Assembly: GCF_026213295.1 (NCBI RefSeq)
Contig: NC_079431.1
Location: 14,066,804-14,130,803, forward strand
DNA length: 64,000 nt
DNA from: Gadus chalcogrammus
Lineage: Eukaryota; Chordata; Actinopteri; Gadiformes; Gadidae
Direction: 5' to 3'
Every line of letters starts with the position of its first letter. Within the stretch, counting starts at the first letter, position 1. Both the position numbers and the translations under genes were made by a program. Of the stretch, positions 26,601-62,602 are shown piece by piece. The notes under the pieces were generated by a model. The model worked only from the letters and a program-made list of their open reading frames with translations. It was not told where the DNA came from and did not search any database.

Positions 26601-28817
26601 TTCGAACTTCGAATAAAAAGTGACAGCCCTAATGCCTATTATGGTAGCGAATATCACACACACACACACGCACGCACGCACACGCACACGCACGCACACA
26701 CACACGCGCACACACACACACCTTACCAGAGCAGTGATGTCATGCAGCACTTGGACCTCGGACAGGAAGAGCAGATCAGCCTGTACAAAAAATTAACCAT
26801 GCATAGTTGTCATGGAAATGGCCAATCGCCAATATGAGCAGCTTTGCCAACTTTGTCGAAAGGTAAAAGAAAACTGTAAGGAACCAATTACACCTTACAG
26901 CAAACTTTGCTATGAGGGCTACACATGAGGATAATACCTATAATGTACCCGGGTGTGCTCACCAACTGTTACAACTTAATTTCACATGGATATTACGATC
27001 GGCATCAAGGGCCTGGAATATATAAACGAGGGGTTACATTGTCAAGCAAATAAGTCACTTAGTCTGTCGCCTGGGGGCCAAACGCATAAATAATGAACCT
27101 CTGCGTTGCGGCTGAGGGAGTTGAGTGGCAGGGAGGCGAGCACGGAGCCGTCCTGGGACAAGCGTGCACGGATCTGCTGCAGGGTGACTGGCAGCTCCTC
27201 GAACACAGCGTTCGCCTTGCCGAGCATGTACAGCCTCTGGAGCACGGAGGGGGCGGGAATAACATTACAGACATTAGCCGATCAATTCAAACCTTCGGCG
27301 TCAGTGTATAGTTGGTGTCGCTCGGTAGACTCACCTCCTCGCTGGGTGCCAGCTGCAGAACCACCGGGGTGTCCTCGGCGAACAGGGAGTGGACCGTCTC
27401 GGCGACGCTATCCAGAGTAAAGGGCACCGGCTGTGGGAGTTCGACGACAGCCATTAAGGCAGAAGATCCATAGCTTTCCGACGTCGCAACATAATGTGTG
27501 TGTGTTGGGGAAGAGCAGCAGTGTTGCATATGTGTACAGTGTTACAGTTCAGATTCAACATCAATGCGTGACTCACGTTCTCCAAGGGATAGGAGGCCAC
27601 GCTCTGAGGCAGGGCCAGGCTGTCGGCCCCCCTCACCACCACCAGCACGTTAGCCCTGGGTCTCTGGAACAACGGACCAGCCTTCAGGCCTGGCCAAGAC
27701 AGATCCTGTTACAAGGAACAAACAAATCAGTTGAAGCCATTTAATTTCCAGGGGTCAACTTCCACGTACAATTATCTCCTTGAATTATCTTGTCAAATAA
27801 ATTCTCTGTTCTGAATATGGGAACGTAAAGTCGTACCTCCTTGACAGAGAAACCCATGGTTAGGGCCACCAGGTCTGGGATCTTCTCGCCAGAGATTGGC
27901 CAGTCTCCTTTCTGGAAGGACACATAATCCGGAGACTGTAGGATGGTTAGGCTATCCCCGTTGACGCCTGGAAAGGAAAGGTGAATGTGAAAAACTGATA
28001 TTTTCACTTGCATTCGGTTTAGGTGTAGCAAAACTCTCAGCTTCATCCAGTTTCTGCTAACTACTAAAGAAAACAGAGTATTAGGCCAATATTTATCATT
28101 GGCTGAAGGAGAGAACCACAGGCTATTCGAGCCCTGTGGCCAGACAACTGTCTCCAAATTATACAATATACCTCTAAATAACATTCAAAGGGTCACTAGT
28201 TCTTATGATCACAACGGAGTTATCGTAAGACCATGAATAAGACGTCCTTATGAGCCATTCAGAGACGCTCACGACTACAGTCCCGTGATCCCCGTAAAGA
28301 GGAACCAGTGTGTCACATGACACACACAGCACTAATCTATCATACCGATGGTTACATAAATGCTTCGCTGGACAAAATACACTATTTACATTACAACCAC
28401 TGAGTTTAACTGTATATTCAGCATTCAAGCTAACGAATTGATAAGAGCCAACGTTGAGTTCAATTCATTCTCCATGGTCATCGTCGGACCGTATCGAGCA
28501 GGTTAGCAGATGGTAAAACTGGCCGATCAGTATCAGTATTAGAACATAATCACACACGACTAAGCAAACATATCATTTTGGATTAAGCATTAAGAGTCTT
28601 AATCGGACGATGTATTTTTATTTATTGGCTAAAGCAAGCCAGCGACAGTCCACTGCCATTCACACATATGCTAGTCAATCGCAATAGACCCCCACTAAGA
28701 TATACAGGACAGAAAATACAAAATAGTGACATGTAATGCATACGCGTCTTGATGAATATATTTACCAGCAATTATAACGAAGAGAGAGACCAACACAGCG
28801 GCAGATACAGCCTTCAT
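23699..28817 (-). CDS. atp6ap2: V-ATPase accessory protein 2 / (pro)renin receptor, complete
   Basis: This type I membrane protein is needed for assembly of the V-ATPase Vo sector and binds renin/prorenin. Exons from the start: 28766-28817, 27837-27967, 27577-27705, 27335-27430, 27099-27236, 26727-26780, 25577-25726, 24045-24164, 23699-23893. They chain in phase to 1065 nt (354 aa plus stop; human 350). Visible features are a signal peptide ([18 protein letters not shown]), [47 protein letters not shown], a furin-type RKSR at 279-282, a TM helix at about 308-333 and the conserved tail [20 protein letters not shown]. The furin site matches the human RKTR processing site in position. An in-frame ATG at 28839-28841 would add 8 residues; 28817 is preferred because the signal peptide then begins directly. 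Two hAT-type elements sit in its introns. Confidence 0.96.
24288..25144. mobile_element. Non-autonomous hAT-type element 1 (MITE) in atp6ap2 intron
   Basis: This 857-bp insertion is bounded by an 8-bp direct repeat, CAACTCAT, at 24280-24287 and 25145-25152. Its ends are short inverted repeats (AGGGATGGGC on the left, GGGATGAG reading inward on the right). Both subterminal regions are dense in GATTCGTTCG/CGAACGAATC motifs and GAACTAGTTC or GAACCAGTTC half-sites, which could be transposase-binding sites. An 8-bp duplication is the hAT hallmark. No transposase reading frame was seen, so it would need trans mobilisation. Confidence 0.82.
25874..26631 (-). mobile_element. Non-autonomous hAT-type element 2 in atp6ap2 intron
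   Basis: This 758-bp insertion has terminal inverted repeats TAGGGCTGTCACTTTTT at both ends and the 8-bp target duplication ATGCCTAT at 25866-25873 and 26632-26639. Subterminal DNA is rich in TTCGAA/ATTCGAA. Inside are a C-homopolymer (about 25965-25985) and a fragment of hAT transposase on the minus strand. It lies between atp6ap2 exons 25577-25726 and 26727-26780, ending about 95 bp from the latter. Confidence 0.87.
26311..26541 (-). pseudogene. hAT transposase C-terminal remnant
   Basis: A short open frame contains [18 protein letters not shown], the pattern [13 protein letters not shown] typical of ZBED/hAT transposases. The frame has no start context and the rest of the transposase (DNA-binding zinc finger, catalytic core, dimerisation block) is absent, so it is a deletion relic inside element 2. 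Confidence 0.75.
26652..26720. repeat. (CA)n/(CGCA)n array next to an atp6ap2 donor
   Basis: Compound CA/CGCA array. On the gene strand it begins about 7 bases after the GTAAGG donor of exon 26727-26780 and separates that exon from hAT element 2. Confidence 0.88.
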
Positions 28818-28960
28818 CCTTGGAAACCTTCCGAGCGACATCTTTCCTCTTCCGACGATAATCAGCTGACCTGACGTCATCTGCGCCGCAAGGCGTCATG
28901 GGAGTATGCTCTTGCAAAGCGCCGATTTTGTTAATTTTTCTGAATATAAATACCGCTCGA
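28818..28960 (-). promoter_or_regulatory. atp6ap2: atp6ap2 5' UTR/promoter with full CRE
   Basis: Upstream of the start codon lie an E-box CAGCTG (28863-28868) and the perfect palindromic cAMP-response element TGACGTCA (28872-28879). GC-rich DNA with a CATGACGCC motif follows, and no TATA box was seen. An ATG in frame with the CDS (28878-28880) overlaps the CRE. If transcripts start upstream of it the protein would gain 21 residues, so the TSS probably lies between the CRE and 28841. Confidence 0.55.
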
Positions 28961-30168
<1,208 letters not shown>

Positions 30169-30174
30169 TTTATT
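30169..30174 (-). terminator. bcor: Candidate poly(A) signal of bcor
   Basis: AATAAA on the minus strand, 0.8 kb past the bcor stop. The stretch between (30175-30992) is mostly AT-rich, as expected for a 3' UTR. A further AATAAA near 30325 is an alternative. Confidence 0.45.
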
Positions 30175-30992
30175 TTAAAGCAACTTTTTTTGTAAAATAT
30201 AAATACAAATGAGATATTTTAATTACAAAGTTAAAACAAAAAATGACACACCAAAAATTACTTTACTGCAATAGCCTCCCTGTTATATACAAGCTCTGTG
30301 CCGAAGAGTGAATATCAACATCTTAAAACTTTATTATACAACACATTTTGTAGTTTCCATGTTAAATTAGAGACTAAATTAAGGGCAAAATTTAAACATC
30401 GGTTAAAAAAACAAAACGATAGCCCCTGAGGCTCAAGCAAGCGCTACAGCGCTAAGGAGGGGGAAATACATCGTGTGCTTCCTATAAACACAAATGCCAC
30501 ATTCAACAGAACTGCCTCGGTAATCTATGCTGAACAGCAACATAAAGCACAACGTGCTGTGTCCTCACACTGTCTGTAAGTTTAGCTTCAGACATCTTCC
30601 ATAAAATCTTTATCAGAGGAGTGATGAGAAACAAACAGAAAAAAACTCTTTTAGATGTATATATTTTTTATACATATATTAATCCACTTATAAAAATAAG
30701 ACCGTTGTTAAGTTTCATAAGTCTGCATTTCCTCAATGCTCGCTTGCTGGAGGGAAATCTTTCAGCGGCTTCATCAGCCAGCCGTCCGTCTGTGTCTGTC
30801 TCTGTCTGTCCTTCAGTACAGCGCCCCGGCCCTGACCCCAGAGCAGGGGCCTGCAGCGCCACGGCAACGACGTGTAAGGCTATGAAATCATCCCTCCCCC
30901 TCTCAACCACCACCACCACCACCACCTCCACCGCCACCGCCACCGCCCACGATCGGCTCCCTCGGCAAACAGTCTCCCTACGGGGTCGGGGG

Positions 30993-52795
<21,803 letters not shown>

Positions 52796-53261
52796 CTGCA
52801 GGTGAAAGGGGTTTCAAAAGAAGAGACGGTTTCACCAAGTCTGCATTAATGGCTGCTACTGATTTAAAAGCCCCTTAAAACTGGGTTTCCCTCGTACTGA
52901 ATTCAAACTTTAAAAGGGTGTACCTCTGAAATTCACTAGGCGTTTACATCGTTGCACCACCCAGCCAGACAACACCCAAGTTAAAACGGATTGCGTTGGT
53001 TATGCATTTGATTGTACATAAGTGAGCAGAGTGCACATGTGCATGAGGATAATTGTCACACGCGTGTCACACAGCGTAAACAGAGCCGATAAGGAGCAGC
53101 AGGACTTGCCATGTTTTGTGTGATGTGGTTCCCTTGTCTCAGTTCCAGGTTGGTCTGCGTCTCAGCATCGACATCACGAACAGATGTTGCCCTATGGGGA
53201 CATGCAAACTGTTACTAGTAAGCATCGAGGCGCACAGAAACACACACACGCACACACACGG

Positions 53262-53296
<35 letters not shown>

Positions 53297-53574
53297 CCTC
53301 TGTTGAAAAACACCCTCTTGGATTTTTCCAGAAGGTTGTCTATAAAAGGCTTTTAGCACAAACCTTACATCTGGAAAGGACACACGAAGTGTTGTGTAAC
53401 GAACAATACAAATATATATAGACTCCGATGGTCTAACTGTAGAAACACACGAGAAAGTGGTGTAGGAAACCAAAGAGAGGGAAGATAGGACCTGGCTTAA
53501 CCGAGTGGGATGGAAAACAATCGCACCGCGCTAACCGCATGCATCAACAACGATCCTCTAGCGCGCTCACACCA

Positions 53575-53605
<31 letters not shown>

Positions 53606-55514
53606 ACCACCCAGTCTCCAAGATGAAAGCAGCCCCCCCCCACCCCACACACTTTCCTCTATTCCGCTGACAGCAACAACCCCCCTGCTCTGCCTCCCCC
53701 GGCTGCCCCCCCCCCTCCCCCAATGGGGGGGGGGGCAGACCAGCATGGTGGGGCCCCTTCCATTCAGCCGGGTTCCCCCGCACACTGGTCCCCCGTGCCC
53801 CGCCTGACCTGCCCTCTGCGCCGGGCGGGCCGGGGGAGAGCACACATCAGAGGCGGCCGCGGCGGACCCCCTCCTCCCCGCCCCCCCACCCCCCCCACCC
53901 CCGCCGCCACGGTGCCACGGATCAACAAACAGACACCGCAACCGAGCACTTCAAACGCGCCAACGCAGACACGCACACCGACGGTAGACGCACACAAGAT
54001 GCAAAGAGCGGGGAAAGAGCCCCGAGACATTTCACGAGGCCACATGCATTTAGTGGGATGGTGAGAATCACGAAACACCGGGATCTAATATAGCAGCGGT
54101 GTGGAGCTTCGTATAGTTAAGTAGGTGACCATTTGTACTTTTGTCTAAATAAAACAAAAGCAAAGATTTCAACAAAGGATGGCTTTGATATAGCAAGAGA
54201 CTTGAGCTGTGTATCTTGGTGAAATATCCTGCATGGATTCAGAGTCCTGAAAATAATGTTTGTATGGGGAATGTAGAAAATGGTTTGAGACATGGCCATC
54301 AAGCACAAAGTGAACAGTAATTATTATATTTTAGTTGACCAGGTTCTGTATGAGTGTGAACATTTAACTAAATGTAAGAATGGTGTCAAATATAGGCTAT
54401 AATAATGTACTTTCTTTCAAATAAAACTGAGAAGAATTGGGACACCCCTAAATTCACCCCAATAATCCAATCCAGGGATCTACACTTCTGTCGTTAAATC
54501 TCCATCTGCGCTGCTCATCCCCTACATCCTGGTCCATCCCGGGGATAAACCATTTACCCCTGCGTAACCAACCAATGGATGTCACACAAAGTCATGGCTA
54601 ACAGAGCGTGGCTGAGAGAAGACAGCCCTGCCGCAGGAAGCCATGGGAGGATAAGGTGGGCGAGACGCGGCGCCGAAAAAGGTCCCTAATATAGTAAAAG
54701 CGACGGCTGGCCGTGCAGCGCACGGAAAACTCGGCTGCCTGATCCTCACACAAAAACATTGAAAGAAAAGCCAGCCCCGAGCCTCCCTGCCGCCACTGGC
54801 ACGCCACTTTTATTACCCTGACCTCGGGCCTATTAATCACTCCGCGCAGCGGAGCGCACCCCCCTCGGCCCCCCACCTCTCTCGCTCCTCATCTCCTCAC
54901 ACGCACACCCCGCCTCCCCCACCTCCCCCGGGCACAGCCCGCTTCTGACATCTGCGTCTGACGGGCGCTGAAACACTCAGCGCTCGCATGTTTAGGCAGG
55001 CAGCGCAACAACAGAAAAAGGGAAAATCCAGTCCTGCGTTCGCTACATCGCATGCGTGACACACAGGAAATAATACCTTAACGTGTGGACAATGGCCGCG
55101 TTCCCGGCCCCTTTTCACTTCAGTAGAAGGGCTGCCATTTTACTAAGACTCAAAAAAAACACACGCTTACGGCTTTCCTGACACGGTGGGGACTGGGAGA
55201 AAAGAAAATGACATGTTGACACGTTAATTGTCCCTGCGTACAGGAACAGCAGGTATAGAGATGGAATCCTAGACTGGTAGCCCCGCCCATTCTGAGTACA
55301 AGGGTCTGGAGAAGAGCAAGACATTTCGTTCTGCCTCCGATATGTTTTTTGCGGGAACCAATCACCAAGCCGTCTTTTCCCCTTTGCGCTATATATGCTG
55401 GTTTAACACAATAACGACAGGGAAGCGAGGGCCAGCAGCCAACAGCGTACAGAGTCAGTTGAACTAGGCCCGTTGATCACGCCTTTTGTGCTGAAGAAAA
55501 TGACAGCAGCTTCC

Positions 55515-55551
55515 CCAGACCAAGCTCAATCTACGATTGAGCTTGGTCTGG
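55515..55551. repeat. Perfect 17-bp-arm hairpin
   Basis: CCAGACCAAGCTCAATC at 55515-55531, loop TAC, then its exact reverse complement at 55535-55551. The right arm is followed by TAATAGCCAGACTA, which repeats part of the arm inverted (GTCTGG...CCAGAC). It could be the joined ends of an inverted-repeat mobile element. Confidence 0.85.
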
Positions 55552-58500
55552 TAATAGCCAGACTAATGGTATCCCGCACAAACAGATTTGCAGATAAATG
55601 GCACGCTAGCGTTGCAGCCTATGGCAGGCCGTGTCTCCACGATAGTGGCCCCATGCAATGGTGACTGAGTCCAGGCAGAGGGCTACCAGCGCACTGGGAC
55701 GCGTCGTTAAGTGGAATGAATAGTCTAGTAAAAGCGAGCTGCCGGACCATACATCAACGGCAGCCTTCCAGGCTCTGCATGCATCAACAGCAGCTACGCC
55801 GGCAGCGCAACTGCCTAGCTGTGTGTACACAAGTGCACACAAAAAGACTTCAGTAACAAGGGTCTGAGTGAGCATTACCAAAACTGCACCACAAGCCGGA
55901 CCCTACACTGAAGTTAGTGGGAACATTTAACATTAGATAACCAACATTAAAATGTCCACAATAAAAGGTAAATGTAATTGAAAAAAGGTCTGCAGAGGTC
56001 AAGAGGCCAACTTCACAGCAGAAGATGTTTTCCCTCAACGACGCAGACTAAAGAAAATATGAATGACCTGATTCCATTAATTTGGAAAATATACATTATG
56101 AAAGCAGTAAGTTGGGCCACCATTTTCACGTTCAGTACGTAGGCCTCAATGGCGACCACCAAATCCATGACATATCGTAGAGAGGGCCACATATCGTTTG
56201 GAGAGCGAGGATGACAGAGCTACGGGAGGGAAGGCAAACACACGGTGACGCCTATAACCCTGGTGCTAAGAATAGTCTGTGCAACAAACAAGTCCCGACG
56301 GGCATCCAATCCATCACAACGGCCGGTAAAGCGAGCCGGCAGGCGGTGGGAGAGGGAGAGGAGGGAGAGGAGAGGGGAGGGGAGGGTGGGGGGGTTGAGC
56401 AGACAAAGCTGCGTTTATAAGACGGACCGCTGGAGCGTGGCCCGATCCGCACCATTAAACTGAAAACCACCGGGCGTTTTTGGACCAGCTAGCCCGGTGT
56501 CCGCTCGCTCTCTGGGCGAGTGTGTGGGACGACACTAAGGCGTTGAACAACGCCAGCCAGATGAAGAGGGGGCCGGCGGCCTGAGTACGAGCGCTCCCTC
56601 CGCCAGTCAGATGCTGTTTTGACGGCGACTCTGGCAACGCGGAGGTGAACTTTCTTTGACCCGTGATACGTGGCGGCATAGACGCCAGCGAGGAGGATCG
56701 TTTCCTCTCCACCGGATCTCCCCCTCGTCGGCCTCTCCTGGCGTCTGTGCACCGTAGTGTTAACATGTGTCAGGGCCGTGCAGCGGAGGGGAAGGACCGA
56801 GCGCGAGGACGGGAAACACTAAATATCCTCATCAGACACAAAAGTGGTTGCTTAACCCATTTTGCTGCAGGCCCGATCAGCAGGGGGGAGGAGGGGGGTG
56901 TGGGTCTGTGGGACCAGGAAGTCGGGGCTGTGGGACTCTGGGACCGGGAAGTCGGGGCTGTGTTAGAGCGGGACAGAAGTGGAGGCGCCGTCTTGCTCTT
57001 TGTCCTTGGCGCTCATCCAAGCCCTCTGAAGCGCAGAGCGCAGATCGACTCTAAAAAAAAATGCAGTGTGACGCAGGATAATCTCCGCAGCGACGGGCGG
57101 TGGGGGGAGGGGGGAGGGAAAAGGGCGTGGGTGGGGATAAACACAGATTAAATGCACACACCAGCGCACTGTATGTGTGGTTCCACCACCGCGCGAGAGT
57201 GTGTCCAAAGCGAAAGGAATGCGACGCATACCGCCAGCGAACAAAGCATAAATCAGGGAGAGCGGCCGTTTCTCTGCGCTACTCGCAGACTTTCGCCGAG
57301 ACCATCGCCATAATACGCTGCTACAGGGAGATTTAGGTTATTCACCACTACTCCTGGGTGTATTGGGTGGGGGCAAAGGAGGCAAGAGAAGCTCTGTCGT
57401 TAGTCTGGGTGTGTGTGTGGGGGGGGGGGGGGAAGTAGAACGAATGACACGAGAAGCCCAGAAAGAGCCGATGGCGGCTGCTCAGCTGTCACGCTGTTAG
57501 CTAGCGAGCTGTAAACAAGGCCCCGCGTCCTGCCCAAGCGCTACACAGCCGCATGCAGGTCGGCGCACGGGACAGTCCCCCCCCCGGCATCACAGCCGCT
57601 AACAACGAGGACATTGTGAGTCCCCGTGCTGTCACTGGAGAACGGGCGACTGCTGCTGAACCGGGCCTATTCATGGTGCGCCAAATGAGGACTAAATGGC
57701 CCTTTATGTCTCCAAAGGGGTCGATTGTAACAAGGAAGCGCATGCGAATCACCTCGCGATCGTCAGAGCTCCCTTGGTTTTCGTTACAGAAGATGTTTTT
57801 GGGGGGGGTTCAGGAAAGTGATAGAAAAAATTGGGACTGGAAACCCCATGCCGATTGCAATCAGTGACGTTGTTCTATAGCACGACTTAATTAGGCCACA
57901 TCTGAGGGACAAAACCAATAAAAAATATCTTCTGAGAGATTCCGAACGGCAGGGGCATTCAATAATAAATTCCAAAAAAATGGCGCAACCCGCCTATCAC
58001 CCGCGCTCGGCGGCACGGCGTCATGTCTGTGGGGTTTCGTCAGACACGGCCCTGAGGCGGCCGCATCCAAACACGACCGGAGACGCGGGATCAAGACGGG
58101 GCCTGCCGAGAGCATAAGGGGCAGGGCGGTGACGCTTCTCCAGAATGTAAATCGTCTTTCGGTCGGCGCTGCCAAGGTCAGCAAATCAAAAACCTTTCTT
58201 GGAGATTTCACAAAAACAAAAACACCAAAGTAGAAACGTGGTTTCTGAACCGCCACGCCGGTCTCTATTTCAAATCCATTGTATTTACCAGAGCATGGCT
58301 TTTTATATTTTGGCAGTTTATTCGATCGGACTCTTTTGGGCCGGGGATACTCTGGTGTTCTTTGGGTCCCCGGCCGTATCAACGGCTCCCGTCACATGAC
58401 GGTGCCGCGCGGGCGCTACACGCTGGCCGGGGCGGTGACATGTCTCTCTGCGGGGAAGTGATCCGTGCGCGCCAAACCTCAGCGGGACAAAAAGCTTTGT

Positions 58501-61500
58501 GGAGCGGAGAGAGAAAGCCTCTCCCGTTTCAGCGGCGGGTCCCCGGGGGCCGGGACGGAGCGCAGCTTCAATCAAACCGTGACGTCTCCTCCGGGAGCCG
58601 TGCAGCGTGCGGAAACCCAATCTCTCCGCGGCGCTCCGCCGGCCCCGTTCTTTTGTTCACGTGCACCACCTCCTCCTCCTCCTCGTCTGAGGAGCGAGCG
58701 AAGGAGAGTGAGCGAGAGCGCGGGGCCAAGGCTGAGAGGCCGTCTTTCGGCCCCATCAAGGACAGACGTGGTAGAGGGGATGTTTGTTCTAGGGCCCCAA
58801 TGGTCACGCCCGTTTGGTCAACAGATCTGCGGGCTTTGAAAGTGTGGCGGACGGCCAAATCAAAAGATTGTGGATTAAATTTACGTGTCTGAGCATATGG
58901 TTCGACTGGCCGGGCCTATTGATTGCGGGAGGCTGGAGATCGGCAGAGCATTGGTTAATGGGTTTAAAATGGGAGGCGGCGTGATTGTCCCAATAAACAC
59001 AGATTACATCTCCTGGTCACCCCCCCATGCAGGGCCTCAGAGATGCACTGAATGTCACAAATAAAAGATCCATCACACAGCATAACAAACGCCCCAGGCC
59101 CTGGGTTTAGGTTTCTTTAAAGCACTGTTGGCCACCCATTTAAAATTCACAGGGACCACGAGAAATACAATCCCCTCTAAGTGATGGTTTCAACACCACC
59201 CGTGTGCTATGGTGATGCTCTTTGAGCGGAGTGTAAACATCTGGGAAACACATCAGCCCTAAATTGACCTCTTAATGACGGGCGGAAAATGATGCGCGAA
59301 ACAGTCAGTGGAAAGACTATAAATAACCTCGGCCCACAGAAATTACCGTGGGTTTAGGTCTTCCGTTATGTTTATGTTAGTGGTGACATTAACGTCACCA
59401 CTGACATAATCACCACTGAATTATTTTTAAAACAAGTCACAATATATTGTTCGTCGTGGACTGAAAAGACGCAATTGCAGCTGAGTGACAAAATCAATCA
59501 TTAAACAGAGGCTGTATAGTATAAAGGATGCATCCCTCTAATTAACAATTAGTCAAATGTTAACATCGCCCAAGAGATCAATATACAACTAACGAATATC
59601 ACGAGAAGAAAAATCGAAAGACCTCTTATCTTTGAAACAGTTTGGAGAATCTGCATAACTTACATTTAAGGTCAGTATAGAAAATAGCCTCTTATGACCC
59701 GCAGAGACGTGGCCATTATAATTAAATCATCGCAGTGGGCCTTTGCTTCCCAGTCCAAAATGCGTGACGCCTGTGTTATGGTAGGGAAATGCCCATTTGG
59801 CGTCATCGTTCCGTCTCCAGCCAGTTCCCTCGCTAGGCTAGTCAATGATCTGGAACCAGCCAATACGAGTGCCATCGATCCTCCCATGACCGCGTCTCCT
59901 AATGAGCGCTCGGGTGGCTACGGGACAGACGGCCGCACAGGGCGCGCGGGAGAAACTGGACCGCGGTTACGATACTGCCTCGAAGCAAACAACTATTGGA
60001 GTGCGCACGGCCACTTGTGCCGGGAGAATCCTATTAGGCAACAAAAAAATTACTGGCACTTAAATTGAAGCTGTAGGCCACGGTCAAATGGGAGGACCCC
60101 GGCCAATCAAGGGAGCGGTGAGTTGGCTGGTGGCACGGCGGCCGTTTCTCATCAAAGCGAGTGCAGTACGTCCCGTCGGGAACAGCGGATCTCCACGGAG
60201 TCTCTCTCCCACACACACACACACACACACACACGGCTCGGCATCTGGGACCGAGACTCATCAACGACTGCTCCGTCCAAACAAAGCCCCACCCACTCAC
60301 ACACAAACACCACTGCGCGCGTGTATAAACACACAGACCACGCACACACAGACGGGGAGAAGGGGGTGTCCTACAACTGAACTAAAAAACGCGTAAACGG
60401 AGCAGTCCGTCTGCTTCCCCTTGGCAGGGCGAGGCTGTATTCCGTAACCTTGTTTAGCACAGACGCTCGTTTTCACACAAACGCACACACACGCACACGC
60501 ACACACAAACACACACACGCACACACACTTTGTGGTCCACTAATCTGCTAGAGGTGGTTCACCTTGTTCACAGGCGCGGGGCCGTCCAGTTGACAGCAGA
60601 ATAATAAAAGCCAAGCTCAGGGCCGAATCATTAAAGCGACGTTATTTATCAACCACATGCCACTGCCCCGCCGAAAAGCACAAAGACCACCCTATGCGCT
60701 ATTCTTAGAAGTGGCCGTTTTCCTCTCCCGTGTCTCCTCACACGAAACCGCTCTGGCATTGAGATTCAATTCTACGTTGGATTGTTTGTTGGGAGGTTTC
60801 ATCGCCTGAAAACGTATATTACCATGTGAAGGGTGATAATACATTAAAGATTCTAGAGGAAAAAACACCATACGCCTATTGCATACAAGCGTTCGTGTGT
60901 GCGTGTGTGGGGCATACATTACAATCCCACAAAAGCTTCAAAGATCGGTCACCACAGTTCATGTCTCGGGGTGGGTCGTCACGTCCCTTCCTCACCTGGT
61001 TAATTGTTGTTATCTCCAGCCGTCGTGGTAGTGCCCCAACTCACGCCTTTTTCCTGTTTGGCCAAGTTAACTGGGAGAGCAGCGATCCGCGCGGACGTAA
61101 GACCAGGACGCCCAGTGACGGACCCAGAAGACCAGTAAAAAGTGCCAAACAGGTTATCCTCTGGCACCGATAAGAAAAACGAGGCGTACAAAGAGTTCCT
61201 CTCTCTCCGTTATTTCCAGGCAACTCCCCGCCTCACATTTCCGCTGGACTTTAATTGTGAATGTCACTTAGTTTTCCATGAAACGCGCAGGTCAGTAGGC
61301 TAAGAAGCTCTCGCGTCAGAGGGGGGAAACATGGAAATTACTGATATGGTTCAAAAAGGAAAAAGCCCAACGTTATTGTCCGGTAGTTTGGGCGACGACG
61401 TGTGTCGTGCGGCTGAGCCCGAGGATACAGGTGGAGACTGGGGTCCGCCGACTCAAAAATTAATTCAGCCTGCCCGTACCTCGCAGCAGCGCCATGTTGG

Positions 61501-61551
61501 GTTTCATCGGAGCATGCCGTTTCAAAAAGCCTCCGCTTCTCCACTTCTCAC

Positions 61552-61800
61552 CCCACGTCTTCTCCGAGATAGCGGTGGCCGGCCCGGTGGGTCTAATAGG
61601 ATATTCCGTCGGTCTTTGTGTTCGTGTTTTCTAAAGAAAGACGCGGCGACGTAGCTCCGGTGCGTATCAAGGGCGCGCGGAGCTCACACAGGACTGCTGC
61701 ACTGAATCGACGAATGCCGCGAGCCGAACGATTCGCTCGCTCTACTCCCACTCGCGCAGACTCTACCCAGAAGGCTAGTCGGGAGACCGCAATTACCATA
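61552..61800 (-). promoter_or_regulatory. Candidate CpG-rich promoter and first non-coding exon
   Basis: On the minus strand a CpG-dense stretch without long open frame leads to a consensus donor at 61552 (GTGGG|GTGAGAAG). This is the arrangement expected for an untranslated first exon, perhaps of bcor. No transcript evidence is available and other CpG-rich blocks between 56300 and 58900 compete. Confidence 0.3.
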
Positions 61801-62470
61801 AAGCCTCCAGCGCGCAGCACGAGCACACACGCGCGCGCGTACACGCACTCTCAGCGTACACTAACAAGAATAGATTGTGAAAGAGTGAGCGAGAGAGAAT
61901 GGAAGAAAGAAAGAATGAAAATGACTAAATAGTTGAAGATGTAGACCTTTAGAAGCGCGTGACTACACGCCTACTAAATGCTGAGGAGATGTTGCCTATT
62001 GGAAACCAGCCTACACGATATCATTTATCGTGCTCGCGATCAAAGAGATTTCGGCAGGATAACGACGATACTTTCCACTAGCAGTCATTCAACTGGAAAT
62101 GTGTGGTCATTGCTTAGGTGGTTTCCCCCCCCCCCCTTATATCACTGGGTGAGTGTTAATACAAGTGCAGAATTATAACTGTTGTGTGGAGTGTCCCCAT
62201 GTTGGGTGTGTTTAATTATCCTTTATATCCCAGTCATTATCCCTTATATGTTATTCCTTAATACACTTTTCTTCTTCTAACTTTGTGTCGTAATTGGGGG
62301 ATCAGGTATAATTATAGTGCTATGTCACGTCTTATCAAAACCTATTATTAATACAACTGTCAAATAAGTTGTAGGCTAACGCAGATTTTGGCGATGGTGA
62401 TTTCCCTCAGATGTTATAAACAACGGTTAGCCTAAAGATAGGTTCAAACGGAGCCGCCTGTTTTTTAGAC

Positions 62471-62602
<132 letters not shown>

